DNA of 64,000 nucleotides, from the NCBI GenBank assembly GCA_026988435.1, contig JALSLH010000083.1, positions 1 through 64,000 of the forward strand, in the 5' to 3' direction. Made by a program: the position numbers and the translations under genes. The notes beneath the pieces are model-generated. The model ran no database searches. It was not told the DNA's origin and saw only the letters and a program-made list of their open reading frames with translations. Positions 17,364 through 26,968 of the stretch are shown here, piece by piece (the first letter of the stretch is position 1; each line of letters opens with the position of its first letter). This stretch comes from Methylophaga sp. Lineage in GTDB: Bacteria; Pseudomonadota; Gammaproteobacteria; Nitrosococcales; Methylophagaceae.

Positions 17364-19373
17364 ATGAAAAAAAGCAAGCTAGCACTAGCTGGGTTAATTT
17401 ATTGTATTTCCAGTGCTGCATCTGCATCTGCAATGGAAGACAGCTTTTTTTCAACTGACTTGCCTGTCGTCATTAGTGCAAGTAGACTAACGCAATCAGT
17501 ATTAACTAGCCCCTCTGCAGTAACCGTGATTGATAAAGCCATGATTGAAGCATCCGGTTTTATTGAGATAGCAGATTTAATGCGACTAGTTCCTGGCTTT
17601 CAAGTCGCTTACGCTGATGGCAAAGACATAGCTGTGACGTACCATGGCCATGGCTGGGAGTTTCCGAATCGATTACAACTATTGGTTAATGGCCGCTCTA
17701 CCTATACTTCAGCACTATCTACTGTCGATTGGAGTGCAATAGGTGTTCATATTAGCGATATTGAAAGAATAGAAGTGGTACGTGGGCCGGCAGCTTCTGC
17801 TTATGGCTCAAACTCCTTTTCGGCAGCGATTAATATTATTACCATTTCTCCCGAGTTAGATGACAAATTTACGGTGAGACTTCGCGCTGGCAATAAGGGC
17901 GAGCAAGAAAAATTATTGCGATACAGTGATTCTGTTGGAGATATGCACTATCGCGTGAGTGCTGCAACACGAGAAAATAGTGGCTTTGATGATGTAAATG
18001 ATTTTCAGGACATCAATAGCCTTTCAGTTCAGGGCCGAATGGAATTGAAAAATAATGACGTGTTGGATATTAATTTAGCTTACACAAATGGTGTAACAGG
18101 GGCAGAGTATGATGAGGTTGTCCCTACACATAATCGATCTATTACGGCATTATCAGGCCAGATAGAGTGGCAACATATAGTTTCTGATCATGAAGACCTG
18201 AAACTAAGTTTTTATCATAATTATCATGATGAAAATGATCAAGTGGAAACCTATTTACTTTCTAAAATATTTGGGATTACTCCTGCGGCATTCCTACTTT
18301 TCTCGGGACAACCCGATCAGACGATTACCTATGGTCTTAGAACGAATAGATCAACACGATCTGATTTGGAATTACAATATAGTTGGTTTAATAGCGCCGG
18401 TGTTAAATATGTAGTGGGTGCGGGTGCACGCTATGACACGTTAAAAAATGACTTTTTGATGCATGATAAAGGTGTTATTTCTGATACGGGTTTCCGAGCT
18501 TATGGTAATTTGCAATTTCCTTTATATGATAAATTAACCGCTAATATAGGCGCGAGTTATGAAACAAGTAGAATCAACGATTCAACGCTCTCTCCGAGAG
18601 CCAGTTTAAACTGGCAGATAGCGGATCAACAATCATTGAGAATTGCCACGTCACGCGCTTATCGCCACCCCTCTATTTTAGAAAGAAATTTATATACTGT
18701 CACCGAGCTATCAAATGGGTTAATACTAGATCTCATTAACTATTCTGATCCTAATTTAGATGCAGAAGAAATAACAAGTTTAGAGTTAGGTTATCTGGGT
18801 AAACTAGCTGATGTGCCTTTTAGCTGGGAATTTAAAGCCTATAAAGAAAGAATAAATAAAGTGACCGATTTTGTTGGGGACAGAGGGGTTATTGACCTAG
18901 TAGACAATAGGTCAAGAGCGCTTGTTAATACACGAGGTTATTGGATTTATGGTATTGAAGGTGAACTTACCTATCGGCCTCAGAAAGATATGTTTGTTAA
19001 ATTTCAATTTAACAATGGGCGTAGTTATGAGAAAACATTAAAAAGAATCAATCCAATTAAAGTGTTTGAATCTAAAGATAGATCGCCGAGTGAAAGTTAT
19101 GGATTACTTATAAGTTTACCTGTACAAGAAGACTGGCATATTAATTTCGGTGTCTACAGAATGGGGGGCATAGAATGGGATGGGCAGGGAGATTATGTTG
19201 AGGCATATACCCGGGTTGATGCCTCAATTTCTAAGGATTTCAGATTTGGATCTAAACGCAAGCTTAAATTAAAAATCGCCGCTCAAAATATTAATAATAA
19301 ATATGAAGAGTTTAAAGAGGATCAGTTTTCTGAACCATTTTATTATGCAGAAATCTCATTTACTGAGTTCTAA
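17364..19373 (+). CDS. TonB-dependent outer-membrane receptor, unknown ligand
   Basis: This receptor has 669 residues with a signal peptide (about 1-23, SASA-MED), a TonB-box-like DLPVVISASRL (33-43), a plug domain and a 22-strand-type barrel ending in ISFTEF. Plug motifs include ADLMRLVPGFQVAYADGKD and RIEVVRGPAASAYGSNSFSA. It directly abuts the binding-protein gene, with stop and start adjacent at 19373/19374. There is no riboswitch or visible Fur-type site just upstream. Ligand candidates include a metal chelate, cobamide or small organic signal; the sequence does not decide. Confidence 0.9.
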   Translation: MKKSKLALAGLIYCISSAASASAMEDSFFSTDLPVVISASRLTQSVLTSPSAVTVIDKAMIEASGFIEIADLMRLVPGFQVAYADGKDIAVTYHGHGWEFPNRLQLLVNGRSTYTSALSTVDWSAIGVHISDIERIEVVRGPAASAYGSNSFSAAINIITISPELDDKFTVRLRAGNKGEQEKLLRYSDSVGDMHYRVSAATRENSGFDDVNDFQDINSLSVQGRMELKNNDVLDINLAYTNGVTGAEYDEVVPTHNRSITALSGQIEWQHIVSDHEDLKLSFYHNYHDENDQVETYLLSKIFGITPAAFLLFSGQPDQTITYGLRTNRSTRSDLELQYSWFNSAGVKYVVGAGARYDTLKNDFLMHDKGVISDTGFRAYGNLQFPLYDKLTANIGASYETSRINDSTLSPRASLNWQIADQQSLRIATSRAYRHPSILERNLYTVTELSNGLILDLINYSDPNLDAEEITSLELGYLGKLADVPFSWEFKAYKERINKVTDFVGDRGVIDLVDNRSRALVNTRGYWIYGIEGELTYRPQKDMFVKFQFNNGRSYEKTLKRINPIKVFESKDRSPSESYGLLISLPVQEDWHINFGVYRMGGIEWDGQGDYVEAYTRVDASISKDFRFGSKRKLKLKIAAQNINNKYEEFKEDQFSEPFYYAEISFTEF

Positions 19374-20276
19374 ATGAGGCGTTTAATTCTTTTATTATTA
19401 CTGGTCTTCTCGACAGCTTATGTACATGCATCGCCTAAATCCATCTATATTGTGCTGTCTAGTGGCGATGAGGTTTACTATAAAATAGGTAACGCTTTAA
19501 GTGAGCAGTTCAGTCATTCCGAATTCCCCATTGACCATATTAAAGTCATCACACTAAATGAGGAACAATTTGACACAATTAAAGAAGATGATTTAATTGT
19601 AGCTATTGGCAATAAAGCAGCTGAAGAATCTTATCGTTATCGATTTTCAAATACGATTATTTATAGTTTTGTTGAACAAAATAAGATTAGTGAAATTTAT
19701 CAGGGAAATGAGTTTAAAGACTGGGCAGCAATTACAGTCAACCAACCAGTCGAGCGATTAATATCAATCGCTGATAACTTAGTTAAAAACAAATATAAGA
19801 ATAAAATTGTCATTGTTATTTCACAAAACAATGTTCAACTAAAACGTGCTATTAATGCAATTAAACCACTAAAAAAAGGGCAAATAGAAATTGTAGAAAT
19901 TCAGCCGGATGATGTGGTTGCCAAAGTCGTTGAGAAATCATTATTTAATGCGGCGGCACTTATTTCAACAGACGAAGAAAATATTTGGTCAGGCACGAAT
20001 GCCAAAGGCTTATTACGCCAAGCTTATAATTATCAAGTACCTATTGTGGGTAATTCTAAGCGATTTTTGAAAGCGGGTGCATTAATCTCTGTTTATTCAT
20101 CGATGGAAAAAATATCAGAGGCAACACTGCAGTTAATGCAGCAATGGTTCGATGACCAAATGCTCACAAGTACAGGCATACATTATGTGCCGAGCACAAT
20201 TGATATCAATAAAAATATCGCTCAAGTATTGCACTACAATATGAATGTTCTTCAAACACTTGAGGTGGGTGAATAA
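19374..20276 (+). CDS. Periplasmic binding protein related to the ABC_sub_bind family
   Basis: This protein has 300 residues with a signal peptide (about 1-19, VHA-SP). The two-lobed pattern (YIVLSSGDEVYYKIGNAL, DLIVAIGNKAAEES, TIIYSFVEQNK, then IVIVISQNN and ALISTDEENIW) resembles the solute-binding proteins of PF04392. No ABC permease or ATPase is adjacent; instead the gene is tied to a TonB receptor upstream and a histidine kinase downstream, sharing base 20276 with the kinase start (TAATG). I infer that it presents a ligand to the kinase rather than to a transporter. Confidence 0.78.
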   Translation: MRRLILLLLLVFSTAYVHASPKSIYIVLSSGDEVYYKIGNALSEQFSHSEFPIDHIKVITLNEEQFDTIKEDDLIVAIGNKAAEESYRYRFSNTIIYSFVEQNKISEIYQGNEFKDWAAITVNQPVERLISIADNLVKNKYKNKIVIVISQNNVQLKRAINAIKPLKKGQIEIVEIQPDDVVAKVVEKSLFNAAALISTDEENIWSGTNAKGLLRQAYNYQVPIVGNSKRFLKAGALISVYSSMEKISEATLQLMQQWFDDQMLTSTGIHYVPSTIDINKNIAQVLHYNMNVLQTLEVGE

Positions 20277-21682
20277 TGTTTGGCGGAACAATTAAGCAAC
20301 AATTACGAATCATTGCTATAGCACCGTTATTAATGGTCATATTAATAGTATCGGTCTTTTTATTGAAAGACTCATTAGAGTATATCGATAATGATTTAGA
20401 TAAGCGTGGCCATGAAATTTCATCACAAGCCGTAGCACTGTCAGAATTTTATTTTTACACTGGAGATGTAGAGAAATTAACAGAAGTTGCTGAAAAGCTA
20501 TTGCAGATTGACATGTTAAATTCTGTTCGGTTTATGAATAAAGATAAATCTGAGTGGGTGTATCGAGTTAAGGATAGTAACGATGGCGATACTAAGAAAT
20601 ATACAGTTCCAGTATTGAGTGGTGTTGAGGTGGATGACTTTATACCGATTAATAATGTGAGTTCTGATCCAAATGTTTTGGGTTATATTCAGGTTGAACT
20701 AACTAAAGACAGCATAAACAAAAGAAGAAAAGATGTGTATCTAAAATCTATGACCGTTACATCAGTTGCATTGTTAACGGGGCTTTTGTTAAGTTATTTT
20801 TTTGGTAGGAAACTGACAAACTCAATAACAGATCTATTTGAAACATCGAGTAAGATTGAAAAAAGAAACTATCGGCAAAGGTGCTTAGAAAATGGTTCCG
20901 GCGAGTTACTACGCTTTCAAAAAATGTTTAATAAAATGGCAGGTTCATTACAACATAACGAAGAACAATTACAGGCAGAAATTGAGCAGACTCTTGAGGC
21001 GCTAAATAAGACCATTGATGAACTAGCTATTAAAGAACGCGATCTTGATGAAACACGGGATAAAACGCTTAAATTAGTACGAGAGAAGGCTGTTGCTGAT
21101 GAACGTTCTCGTATCATGAAAGATATTCATGATGGTATAGGTGGACAATTAATGGCATCGTTATCGTTAATTGAAAAAGAAGAAGACTCTGAAATAAGAG
21201 AGAACATCCATTCAATATTATCAGACTGCTTAGGTGATTTTAGACTGATTATTAATTCATTGAATGTGCATGCTAATACCTTATCTGTACTGCTTGCGGA
21301 CTACAAATATAGTTTAAGTAAAAAGATAGAAAATCTTGATATAGAATTAGATTGGACCATGGAAGACTTTACAGAATCTATAGTATTAACGCCGCAACAA
21401 GGTTTGCATTTATTACGGATATTGCAGGAGGCATTTACTAACATCCTTAAACATTCTGGTGCGACGGGCATTGGCTTTCATACTTATCAACAAAATGAAC
21501 ATGCAGTCATCGTGATTGAAGATAACGGCAAATTTCTTTTATGTGAAAGCGAACAAATGGGCCATGGACTTATGAATATGAAGTCTCGTGCTCAAGAACT
21601 AGGTGCCGAGTTAGATATCAGTAAAAGTAAACTAGGTGGCTGTCGAATTATTATAGTAATTCCATTACCATCTACGGTTTAA
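20276..21682 (+). CDS. NarX-type (HisKA_3) membrane sensor histidine kinase
   Basis: This kinase has 468 residues. Two membrane helices (about 11-29 and 160-178) enclose a periplasmic sensor domain of about 130 residues. A HAMP-like linker and coiled coil (about 180-275) follow. The phosphoacceptor is His285 in RSRIMKDIHDGIGG, and the ATPase domain has EAFTNILKHS, IEDNGK and GHGLMNMKSRA. The HisKA_3 class pairs with LuxR-type regulators, matching 16658-17302. Its coupling to the binding protein suggests it reads that protein's ligand. Its 3' end overlaps the convergent dehydrogenase gene by 11 bases. Confidence 0.9.
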   Translation: MFGGTIKQQLRIIAIAPLLMVILIVSVFLLKDSLEYIDNDLDKRGHEISSQAVALSEFYFYTGDVEKLTEVAEKLLQIDMLNSVRFMNKDKSEWVYRVKDSNDGDTKKYTVPVLSGVEVDDFIPINNVSSDPNVLGYIQVELTKDSINKRRKDVYLKSMTVTSVALLTGLLLSYFFGRKLTNSITDLFETSSKIEKRNYRQRCLENGSGELLRFQKMFNKMAGSLQHNEEQLQAEIEQTLEALNKTIDELAIKERDLDETRDKTLKLVREKAVADERSRIMKDIHDGIGGQLMASLSLIEKEEDSEIRENIHSILSDCLGDFRLIINSLNVHANTLSVLLADYKYSLSKKIENLDIELDWTMEDFTESIVLTPQQGLHLLRILQEAFTNILKHSGATGIGFHTYQQNEHAVIVIEDNGKFLLCESEQMGHGLMNMKSRAQELGAELDISKSKLGGCRIIIVIPLPSTV

Positions 21683-22769
21683 TTAATAGTATTTCACCTT
21701 GGTCGGTGGCGAGATACAACCAGCCTTCAGGGCTTTCTACAATATTACGTATGCGGGCTTGCACCGATGAAAAATGCCTAAATTCACCACTGGCGTGATT
21801 ATCCTTATCCAAAACAATTCGGTTTAGATGCTGTGCTTTTAATGCACCAACAAATAAATTATTTTTCCAAACCGGAAATACTTTGCCAGAATATTGGATG
21901 ATACTGCTGGTGGCAATAGAAGGAATATAGACTTTGATCGGCGCTTCTATATCAGCTCTCTCGGTTCCTTCCCCCACGGCACGCGGGCTATTATATTCTT
22001 TACCATATGAAATAACGGGCCAGCCATAATTCTTACCTGCTTTAATTAAGTTGATTTCATCTCCACCACGTGGGCCGTGCTCACTTTCCCATAATAGCCC
22101 TGTCGCATGATTGAAAAATAAGCCTTGCGGATTACGGTGACCATAGCTCCATATTTCAGGTAATGAATTAGCATCATCAATAAATGGGTTGTCTTCAGCG
22201 GGGCTGCCATCAAGATTTAAACGAAGAATTGAACCGGCATGATTGAGTCTATTTTGAGCATTAGAGCGTATCCCACGTTCACCGACAGATAAAAACACAT
22301 GATGGTTATTATCAAAGGCAATACGACCGCCATAATGGTAGTCCTTCTTTGTGCGTGACTGAGAAATCAATAAGTCTTGCCAATCAGTCAGGGTATTATT
22401 ATTAAGCTTGGCCCGAGCTAGTGTGGTGGCGCCTTGTCCATCAACATTTTTTGCATAGCTAAAATAAATCCACGATGTTGTTTTAAAATCGGGTGATAAA
22501 ACCACATCAAAGAGACCGCCTTGTCTTTGGGCGCGGACAGCAGGCAAACCAGATATGTTATGGGATTCTTTTGACTTCAAATCAACAAGCGTGAGCTCAC
22601 CATGGCGCTGTGTAAGCAATAATTTGTTATCTGGCATTAATGCCATGCCCCAAGGCACGCCTAAATCCGAGGCGATAACTTCGATCTTCAGTGGCGTTTC
22701 TCCGGCACTAAAGGCCGTGTTTGAGAAACTGAGTACTAATGCAATAAATAAATGACGACAGTGTTTCAT
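21672..22769 (-). CDS. PQQ-dependent soluble aldose dehydrogenase-like protein (YliI/Asd family)
   Basis: This is a periplasmic six-bladed beta-propeller quinoprotein of 365 residues. A signal peptide covers about 1-21 (TAFS-AGE). Family motifs are GVPWGMALMPDNKLLLTQR, RAQRQGGLFDVVLSPDF, HYGGRIAF, SVGERG and WESEHGPRGGDEINLI, which include cofactor and calcium-site residues of the YliI/sGDH family. It should oxidise aldoses with PQQ, if PQQ is available; no pqq genes are in the window. It is 13 bases downstream of selO on the same strand and may share its transcript. Confidence 0.88.
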   Translation of the reverse strand: MKHCRHLFIALVLSFSNTAFSAGETPLKIEVIASDLGVPWGMALMPDNKLLLTQRHGELTLVDLKSKESHNISGLPAVRAQRQGGLFDVVLSPDFKTTSWIYFSYAKNVDGQGATTLARAKLNNNTLTDWQDLLISQSRTKKDYHYGGRIAFDNNHHVFLSVGERGIRSNAQNRLNHAGSILRLNLDGSPAEDNPFIDDANSLPEIWSYGHRNPQGLFFNHATGLLWESEHGPRGGDEINLIKAGKNYGWPVISYGKEYNSPRAVGEGTERADIEAPIKVYIPSIATSSIIQYSGKVFPVWKNNLFVGALKAQHLNRIVLDKDNHASGEFRHFSSVQARIRNIVESPEGWLYLATDQGEILLIKP

Positions 22770-22782
22770 AAGTAATCCTGTG

Positions 22783-24372
22783 TTATGAGCTGCATGACAG
22801 CATAGAGCAACCAGCTCGATTACGTGCCCAATCAGGTCGTTTCACCGCATAGTGTTCCATTTCTTTTTGCTCGGCATAAGGATGACGAAACAGCTCTAAT
22901 AATTGATTGACCATACTAAAGTCATTTTGTTCGGCTTTATCAATGGCAAGTTGTGCTAAATAATTTCTAAGCACATATTTCGGGTTTACTTTGTTCATTG
23001 TTATACGTCGCATTTTGTCCTTAATACCCTCTTGGCGTACACATTGTTGATATTGCCTCAGCCACGCATAAATTTCAGCTTTTATTTCAGCTGTGAGTGT
23101 ATCAACATCATAATAAGCATCAATAAGAGGCGCTATTAAATCGTCATCTGATAAATCTGACTGCTCACACGGCACATCTGCTAAGTTACGATAAAAAATC
23201 GTCATATCGGTTTCAGTTAGCTGCAATATCTTGTGTAATGATTGCTGAAGTTCTTCACTATAAATAGATAAACCGAGTTTACTAGCCCGCATTGCTTGCC
23301 ACTTTTCTGTGTAACGCTCGGCATAGTCGCTTAAAATCTTTTGCAGCGGTTCAGCCTGCTCAATTAATGGATAAATGGCATTGGCAAGTTGAAATAGGTT
23401 CCACTGGGCAATTTGAGCTTGATTGCCAAAACGATAACGACGACCTGTTGCATCGGTTGTATTGGGTGTCCAGTCTGGATCATAATCTTCAAGCCAGCCA
23501 TAAGGTCCATAATCAATGGTCAAACCTAATATCGACATATTATCGGTATTCATCACGCCATGAACAAAACCAACACGCATCCAGTGCACGATCATATCGG
23601 CAGTGCGATCACACACTTCAGAAAACCAGCTTAAATAGGTGTCTACACAAGGCGCACCAAGATGTGGGAACTCAGTGCGAAGGGTAAAATCAACAAGCTG
23701 GCGTAAGGTATCAATATCACCGCGAGCCGAAAAAATTTCATAGCTACCAAAGCGTAAAAAAGAGGGCGCTACTCGGCAAACAATGGCGCCGGGCTCTTCT
23801 TTCGGGCGGCCATCATAAAACATATCACGCACCACATGTTCACCTGTTGTCACCAAGCTTAATGCTCGTGTAGTGGGCACGCCGAGATGAAACATGGCTT
23901 CGCTACATAAAAACTCACGTACCGATGATCGTAAAACGGCTAACCCATCTGCGGTACGCGAGTAGGGTGTTGCGCCAGAGCCTTTTAATTGCAGGGTATG
24001 ATGCTGTCCATGTTGATTGATAACTTCACCTAAATTAATGGCTCGACCATCACCCAATTGCCCTGCCCAGTTACCAAATTGGTGGCCGCCATAACATTGC
24101 GCATACGGTTTCATACCATCAAGTAGTGTATTGCCAGAAAATACTTGGGTAAAAAGCGCTGATTCGCAGTCTTGTTCACTGATATCGAGTAGCTCGGCGA
24201 CTTCTTTAGAATAGGCGACTAATCGTGGCGCATTGACTTTAGTGGGCTCTATATAAGAGTAGCAAGCCTCTAATACTTGCCGACGGGTATTATCAGTCAC
24301 TGGATCGGCAGGTAAATTACCAATAAAGTGATTATCAAATATAAGTGATGATAAAGGCGAGCTAATACTCAT
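22783..24372 (-). CDS. selO: SelO (YdiU) protein adenylyltransferase
   Basis: SelO is a pseudokinase-fold enzyme that transfers AMP to protein Ser, Thr or Tyr residues. The 529 residues from the chosen ATG (24370-24372) match the family; a TTG six codons upstream is less likely. Recognised segments are YAQCYGGHQFGNWAGQLGDG, QLKGSGATPYSRTADG, VRSSVREFLCSEAM-type and GVMNTDNMSILGLTIDYGP. The C-terminus GCSMLSCSS has cysteine where eukaryotic SelO has selenocysteine. It is reported in redox-linked stress control in bacteria. Confidence 0.96.
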   Translation of the reverse strand: MSISSPLSSLIFDNHFIGNLPADPVTDNTRRQVLEACYSYIEPTKVNAPRLVAYSKEVAELLDISEQDCESALFTQVFSGNTLLDGMKPYAQCYGGHQFGNWAGQLGDGRAINLGEVINQHGQHHTLQLKGSGATPYSRTADGLAVLRSSVREFLCSEAMFHLGVPTTRALSLVTTGEHVVRDMFYDGRPKEEPGAIVCRVAPSFLRFGSYEIFSARGDIDTLRQLVDFTLRTEFPHLGAPCVDTYLSWFSEVCDRTADMIVHWMRVGFVHGVMNTDNMSILGLTIDYGPYGWLEDYDPDWTPNTTDATGRRYRFGNQAQIAQWNLFQLANAIYPLIEQAEPLQKILSDYAERYTEKWQAMRASKLGLSIYSEELQQSLHKILQLTETDMTIFYRNLADVPCEQSDLSDDDLIAPLIDAYYDVDTLTAEIKAEIYAWLRQYQQCVRQEGIKDKMRRITMNKVNPKYVLRNYLAQLAIDKAEQNDFSMVNQLLELFRHPYAEQKEMEHYAVKRPDWARNRAGCSMLSCSS

Positions 24373-24480
24373 TAAATAAAATGCCTGCAAAGCTAATGAT
24401 ATAGATCAATAATATACGGGCTTTAGCTAGGCAAAAAAACCATAATTTTAGTATAGTTACCATCAACGTGTCATTGTTTC

Positions 24481-24735
24481 TTGTCATTCCGGCATTCTTC
24501 TAGCCGGAATCTCGGCACAATAAGACTCTAGTTTAAAAATATGCGGGAAGGGAATGACGTACTTGATTTAAAGATACAAATAAATGAAAAAACCACAAGT
24601 AAACTGTTATTGCTCCTTGTCATTCCGGTATTCTTCTAGCCGGAATCTCGGCACAGTAAGATTCCGGCTTAAAGCTTACCGGAATGACGATATTTGATTT
24701 AAGGGTACAAATAAATGAAAAAACCGCAAACACTA
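24481..24735. repeat. Tandem duplication containing dispersed repeats and the start of the TPR gene
   Basis: The 342-bp gap between selO and the TPR gene holds two tandem copies of a unit of about 130 bases, the first from about 24481 and the second from about 24617. Each has the CATTCCGG...CCGGAATCTCGGCACA palindrome and ends with a leader leading into ATGAAAAAACC. The second ATG (24715) starts the TPR gene. The first (24584) opens only a 37-codon remnant that runs through the repeat. Confidence 0.8.
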
Positions 24736-26316
24736 CGCCAGCCCACACAACAAGAAATCCAACCCATATTACAAGCATTTAATGTCGGTCATATTGAACA
24801 AGCAGGCAACCTCGCCAAAAAATTATTAAAACAATTTCCTCATGCCTTTGTATTACATAATTTATATGGCAATGCACTAGCAGGGCAGGGAAACTATAGA
24901 GAAGCGATAGATAGCTTTCGAAAAGCATTAGAAATAGACCCTAATGTTGCCGAAATTCATTTTAATATTGGCACCTTATTCACCAATATGAATCGCACAG
25001 AAGAATCCATTGTCAGTTATAAAAAAGCAGTGCAAATAAACCCAAGCTTAACAGATGCGCACTATAACTTAGGCGCGGCACTGCAATTATTAGAAGAATT
25101 TGATCAAGCAGCACAAAGTTATCAAAAAGCGATTGACCTAGAGCCGGGCTTTTTTGAAGCAATAGTAAATTTAGGTGTGGTTTTACAAGAGCAAAGCAAA
25201 TTACAAGCGGCAATAGACACTTATCAACGGGCATTAACAATTCAAGAAGATGCCAAAGTCTATTTTAATATGGGCACAGCGTTGAAAAATGAAGGTAAAT
25301 TACCTGATGCTATTGATGCCTATAATAAAGCCTTAGAGTTAGAGCCTAATTATGCCGAAGTTCACAGTAATTTAGGTGAGGTTTTACGTGATCAGGGTCG
25401 TTATGATGAATCGATGACCTTTTATAAACAAGCCTTAGCTATTGAGCCGAGCTTGCCTGTTGCCAATTATAGCTTAGCCGTTTATTTATATGATAGCGGT
25501 GATTTAGATGGTGCATTAAAGCACTTTAAAGCATCGCAGTTTGCTGATTGGGAAGAGCGCATGCTGTATTGCATGTATAAAACCGAGCGTTATGATGAAT
25601 TTAAGAAAAATTTAGACCAACTTAAAGCAGTGAAACATGATTCGCCCTTTTTATCGACACTCGCCCAACATTATGCTGAAAATTTTGGCGAAGAAAATGA
25701 CTATAATTTTTGCCCTGATCCAATGAGTTTTGTTTTTCATACCAATATTCCAGAACTCAAAGGCGAACACAGTGAACTGCGTGAAGCCTTATTAAAAGAA
25801 ATCCGCAGTGCTGATGTATCAGAAAAAATGCAAGGTCGATTGGTCAATGGCGTGCAATCAGCCGGTAATTTATTAAAACGCCCCGAACCCGTCTTTCAAC
25901 AATTAGCAAAATGTGTTGTTAATGCTGTTGAGCGTTATTATGATAATTTTAAAGATGCCGACTGTGTATTTATTACAAGCTTCCCTAAAAAAATTGAAAT
26001 CGCCAGCTCATGGTATGTCCGCATGAAGCAAGGAGGCCATTTAACATCGCATATCCATGAAGAAGGTTGGATCAGCGGTGCAATGTATTTATCCCTGCCC
26101 ACTAAAAAGAAACACGAGCATGAAGGCAGTATCGAGGTAAGCACCCACGGAGATGATTACCCTAAAAAACATGATAATTTTAGTGCCCAAGCACTGGCAC
26201 CAGAAGTAGGTGACTTTATTATGTTCCCGTCATCATTGTTTCACAGAACCCTTCCCTTTAGCTCTGATGAAGAACGGATCTGCATTGCTTTTGATTTAAA
26301 GCCTGCACCTAAATAA
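24715..26316 (+). CDS. TPR protein with C-terminal 2OG-Fe(II) oxygenase domain
   Basis: This protein has 533 residues. About seven tetratricopeptide repeats fill residues 30-290, with clear units such as AIDSFRKALEIDPNVAEIHF and SYKKAVQINPSLTDAHYNLG. The C-terminal part (about 330-530) resembles the putative 2OG-Fe(II) oxygenase family PF13759: GGHLTSHIHEEGWISGAMYL holds the first iron ligands and FPSSLFHRTLPF the second histidine, followed by an arginine for 2-oxoglutarate. The substrate is unknown; TPR-linked members may modify a partner protein or nucleotide-sugar product. It has no signal peptide. The start lies in a duplicated segment, so its leader exists twice. Confidence 0.85.
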   Translation: MKKPQTLRQPTQQEIQPILQAFNVGHIEQAGNLAKKLLKQFPHAFVLHNLYGNALAGQGNYREAIDSFRKALEIDPNVAEIHFNIGTLFTNMNRTEESIVSYKKAVQINPSLTDAHYNLGAALQLLEEFDQAAQSYQKAIDLEPGFFEAIVNLGVVLQEQSKLQAAIDTYQRALTIQEDAKVYFNMGTALKNEGKLPDAIDAYNKALELEPNYAEVHSNLGEVLRDQGRYDESMTFYKQALAIEPSLPVANYSLAVYLYDSGDLDGALKHFKASQFADWEERMLYCMYKTERYDEFKKNLDQLKAVKHDSPFLSTLAQHYAENFGEENDYNFCPDPMSFVFHTNIPELKGEHSELREALLKEIRSADVSEKMQGRLVNGVQSAGNLLKRPEPVFQQLAKCVVNAVERYYDNFKDADCVFITSFPKKIEIASSWYVRMKQGGHLTSHIHEEGWISGAMYLSLPTKKKHEHEGSIEVSTHGDDYPKKHDNFSAQALAPEVGDFIMFPSSLFHRTLPFSSDEERICIAFDLKPAPK

Positions 26317-26353
26317 TTGACAGTGATAGTAAGGAAGGGGTAGCATACATCGT

Positions 26354-26656
26354 ATGGCATACAAAGATAAAAGGATTTATTTCTCACAAGAGAAAAATAG
26401 TCAGTTAAAAAAACAAAGAGGAATTGGCTTTGAAGATGTATTGCTAGCGATTGAAATGGGAGCGGTGCTAGATGACTTAGCTCACCCGAATAAAGCTAAA
26501 TATCCAAATCAATCTATTCTAGTCATTTTAATTACAGTGAAAAATTATGTCTATATTGTGCCCTATGTGGAAGATGATAAAAGTATTTTCTTAAAAACAA
26601 TTATCCCTTCACGTAAAATGAATCAGCGGTATAACAGTAAAGGAGGAAAGAAATGA
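26354..26656 (+). CDS. BrnT-like toxin of a type II toxin-antitoxin pair
   Basis: This small protein of 100 residues has QRGIGFEDVLLAIEMGAVLD and FLKTIIPSRKMNQRY, a pattern related to the BrnT ribonuclease toxins (conserved core plus terminal SR-x-Y segment). It overlaps the following gene by 4 bases (ATGA), the usual toxin-first order of BrnT/BrnA. The exact subfamily is uncertain, because the middle (HPNKAKYPNQSILVILI) differs from classical BrnT. Confidence 0.75.
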   Translation: MAYKDKRIYFSQEKNSQLKKQRGIGFEDVLLAIEMGAVLDDLAHPNKAKYPNQSILVILITVKNYVYIVPYVEDDKSIFLKTIIPSRKMNQRYNSKGGKK

Positions 26657-26922
26657 CAGTTAATACCTTAGATAAATTTGAACAGGATATTTTAGACAGT
26701 ATCGACAATGATGAATGGCAAAGTAAAGGTGATATTCAACAGAGACGTCAGGAATTACAACACTTTTTAAAAAGTGAAAAGAAAAAAGCGATTTCAATTC
26801 GACTTTCCGAAAATGATCTTTATGAATTAAAAAGAAAAGGGCTAGAAAATGGAATTCCCTATCAAAATATCATCCAAATGTTAGTGCACCAATATACAGC
26901 TAATAAAATTCACCTTGATTAG
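26653..26922 (+). CDS. BrnA/CopG-like antitoxin
   Basis: This protein has 89 residues. An N-terminal acidic helical half (LDKFEQDILDSIDNDEW) is followed by a ribbon-helix-helix DNA-binding segment, AISIRLSENDLYELKRKG with GIPYQNIIQMLVHQY. Order, overlap and size fit the antitoxin and autorepressor for the toxin at 26354. It has a good AGGAGG-type site in the toxin's end (AAAGGAGGAAAG). Confidence 0.82.
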   Translation: MTVNTLDKFEQDILDSIDNDEWQSKGDIQQRRQELQHFLKSEKKKAISIRLSENDLYELKRKGLENGIPYQNIIQMLVHQYTANKIHLD

Positions 26923-26968
26923 TCCACGTTTGAGATTAAATTCAGAGTGCACAGAGGGTTAGCTATGT

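Noticed and set aside
23292-23687. Plus-strand frame of 131 residues within selO
   Set aside because: It is antisense to a well-conserved SelO region and has no domain features.
24584-24697. Short frame from the first ATGAAAAAACC copy
   Set aside because: It runs through a dispersed palindrome and gives only 37 codons; treated as a remnant of the tandem duplication.
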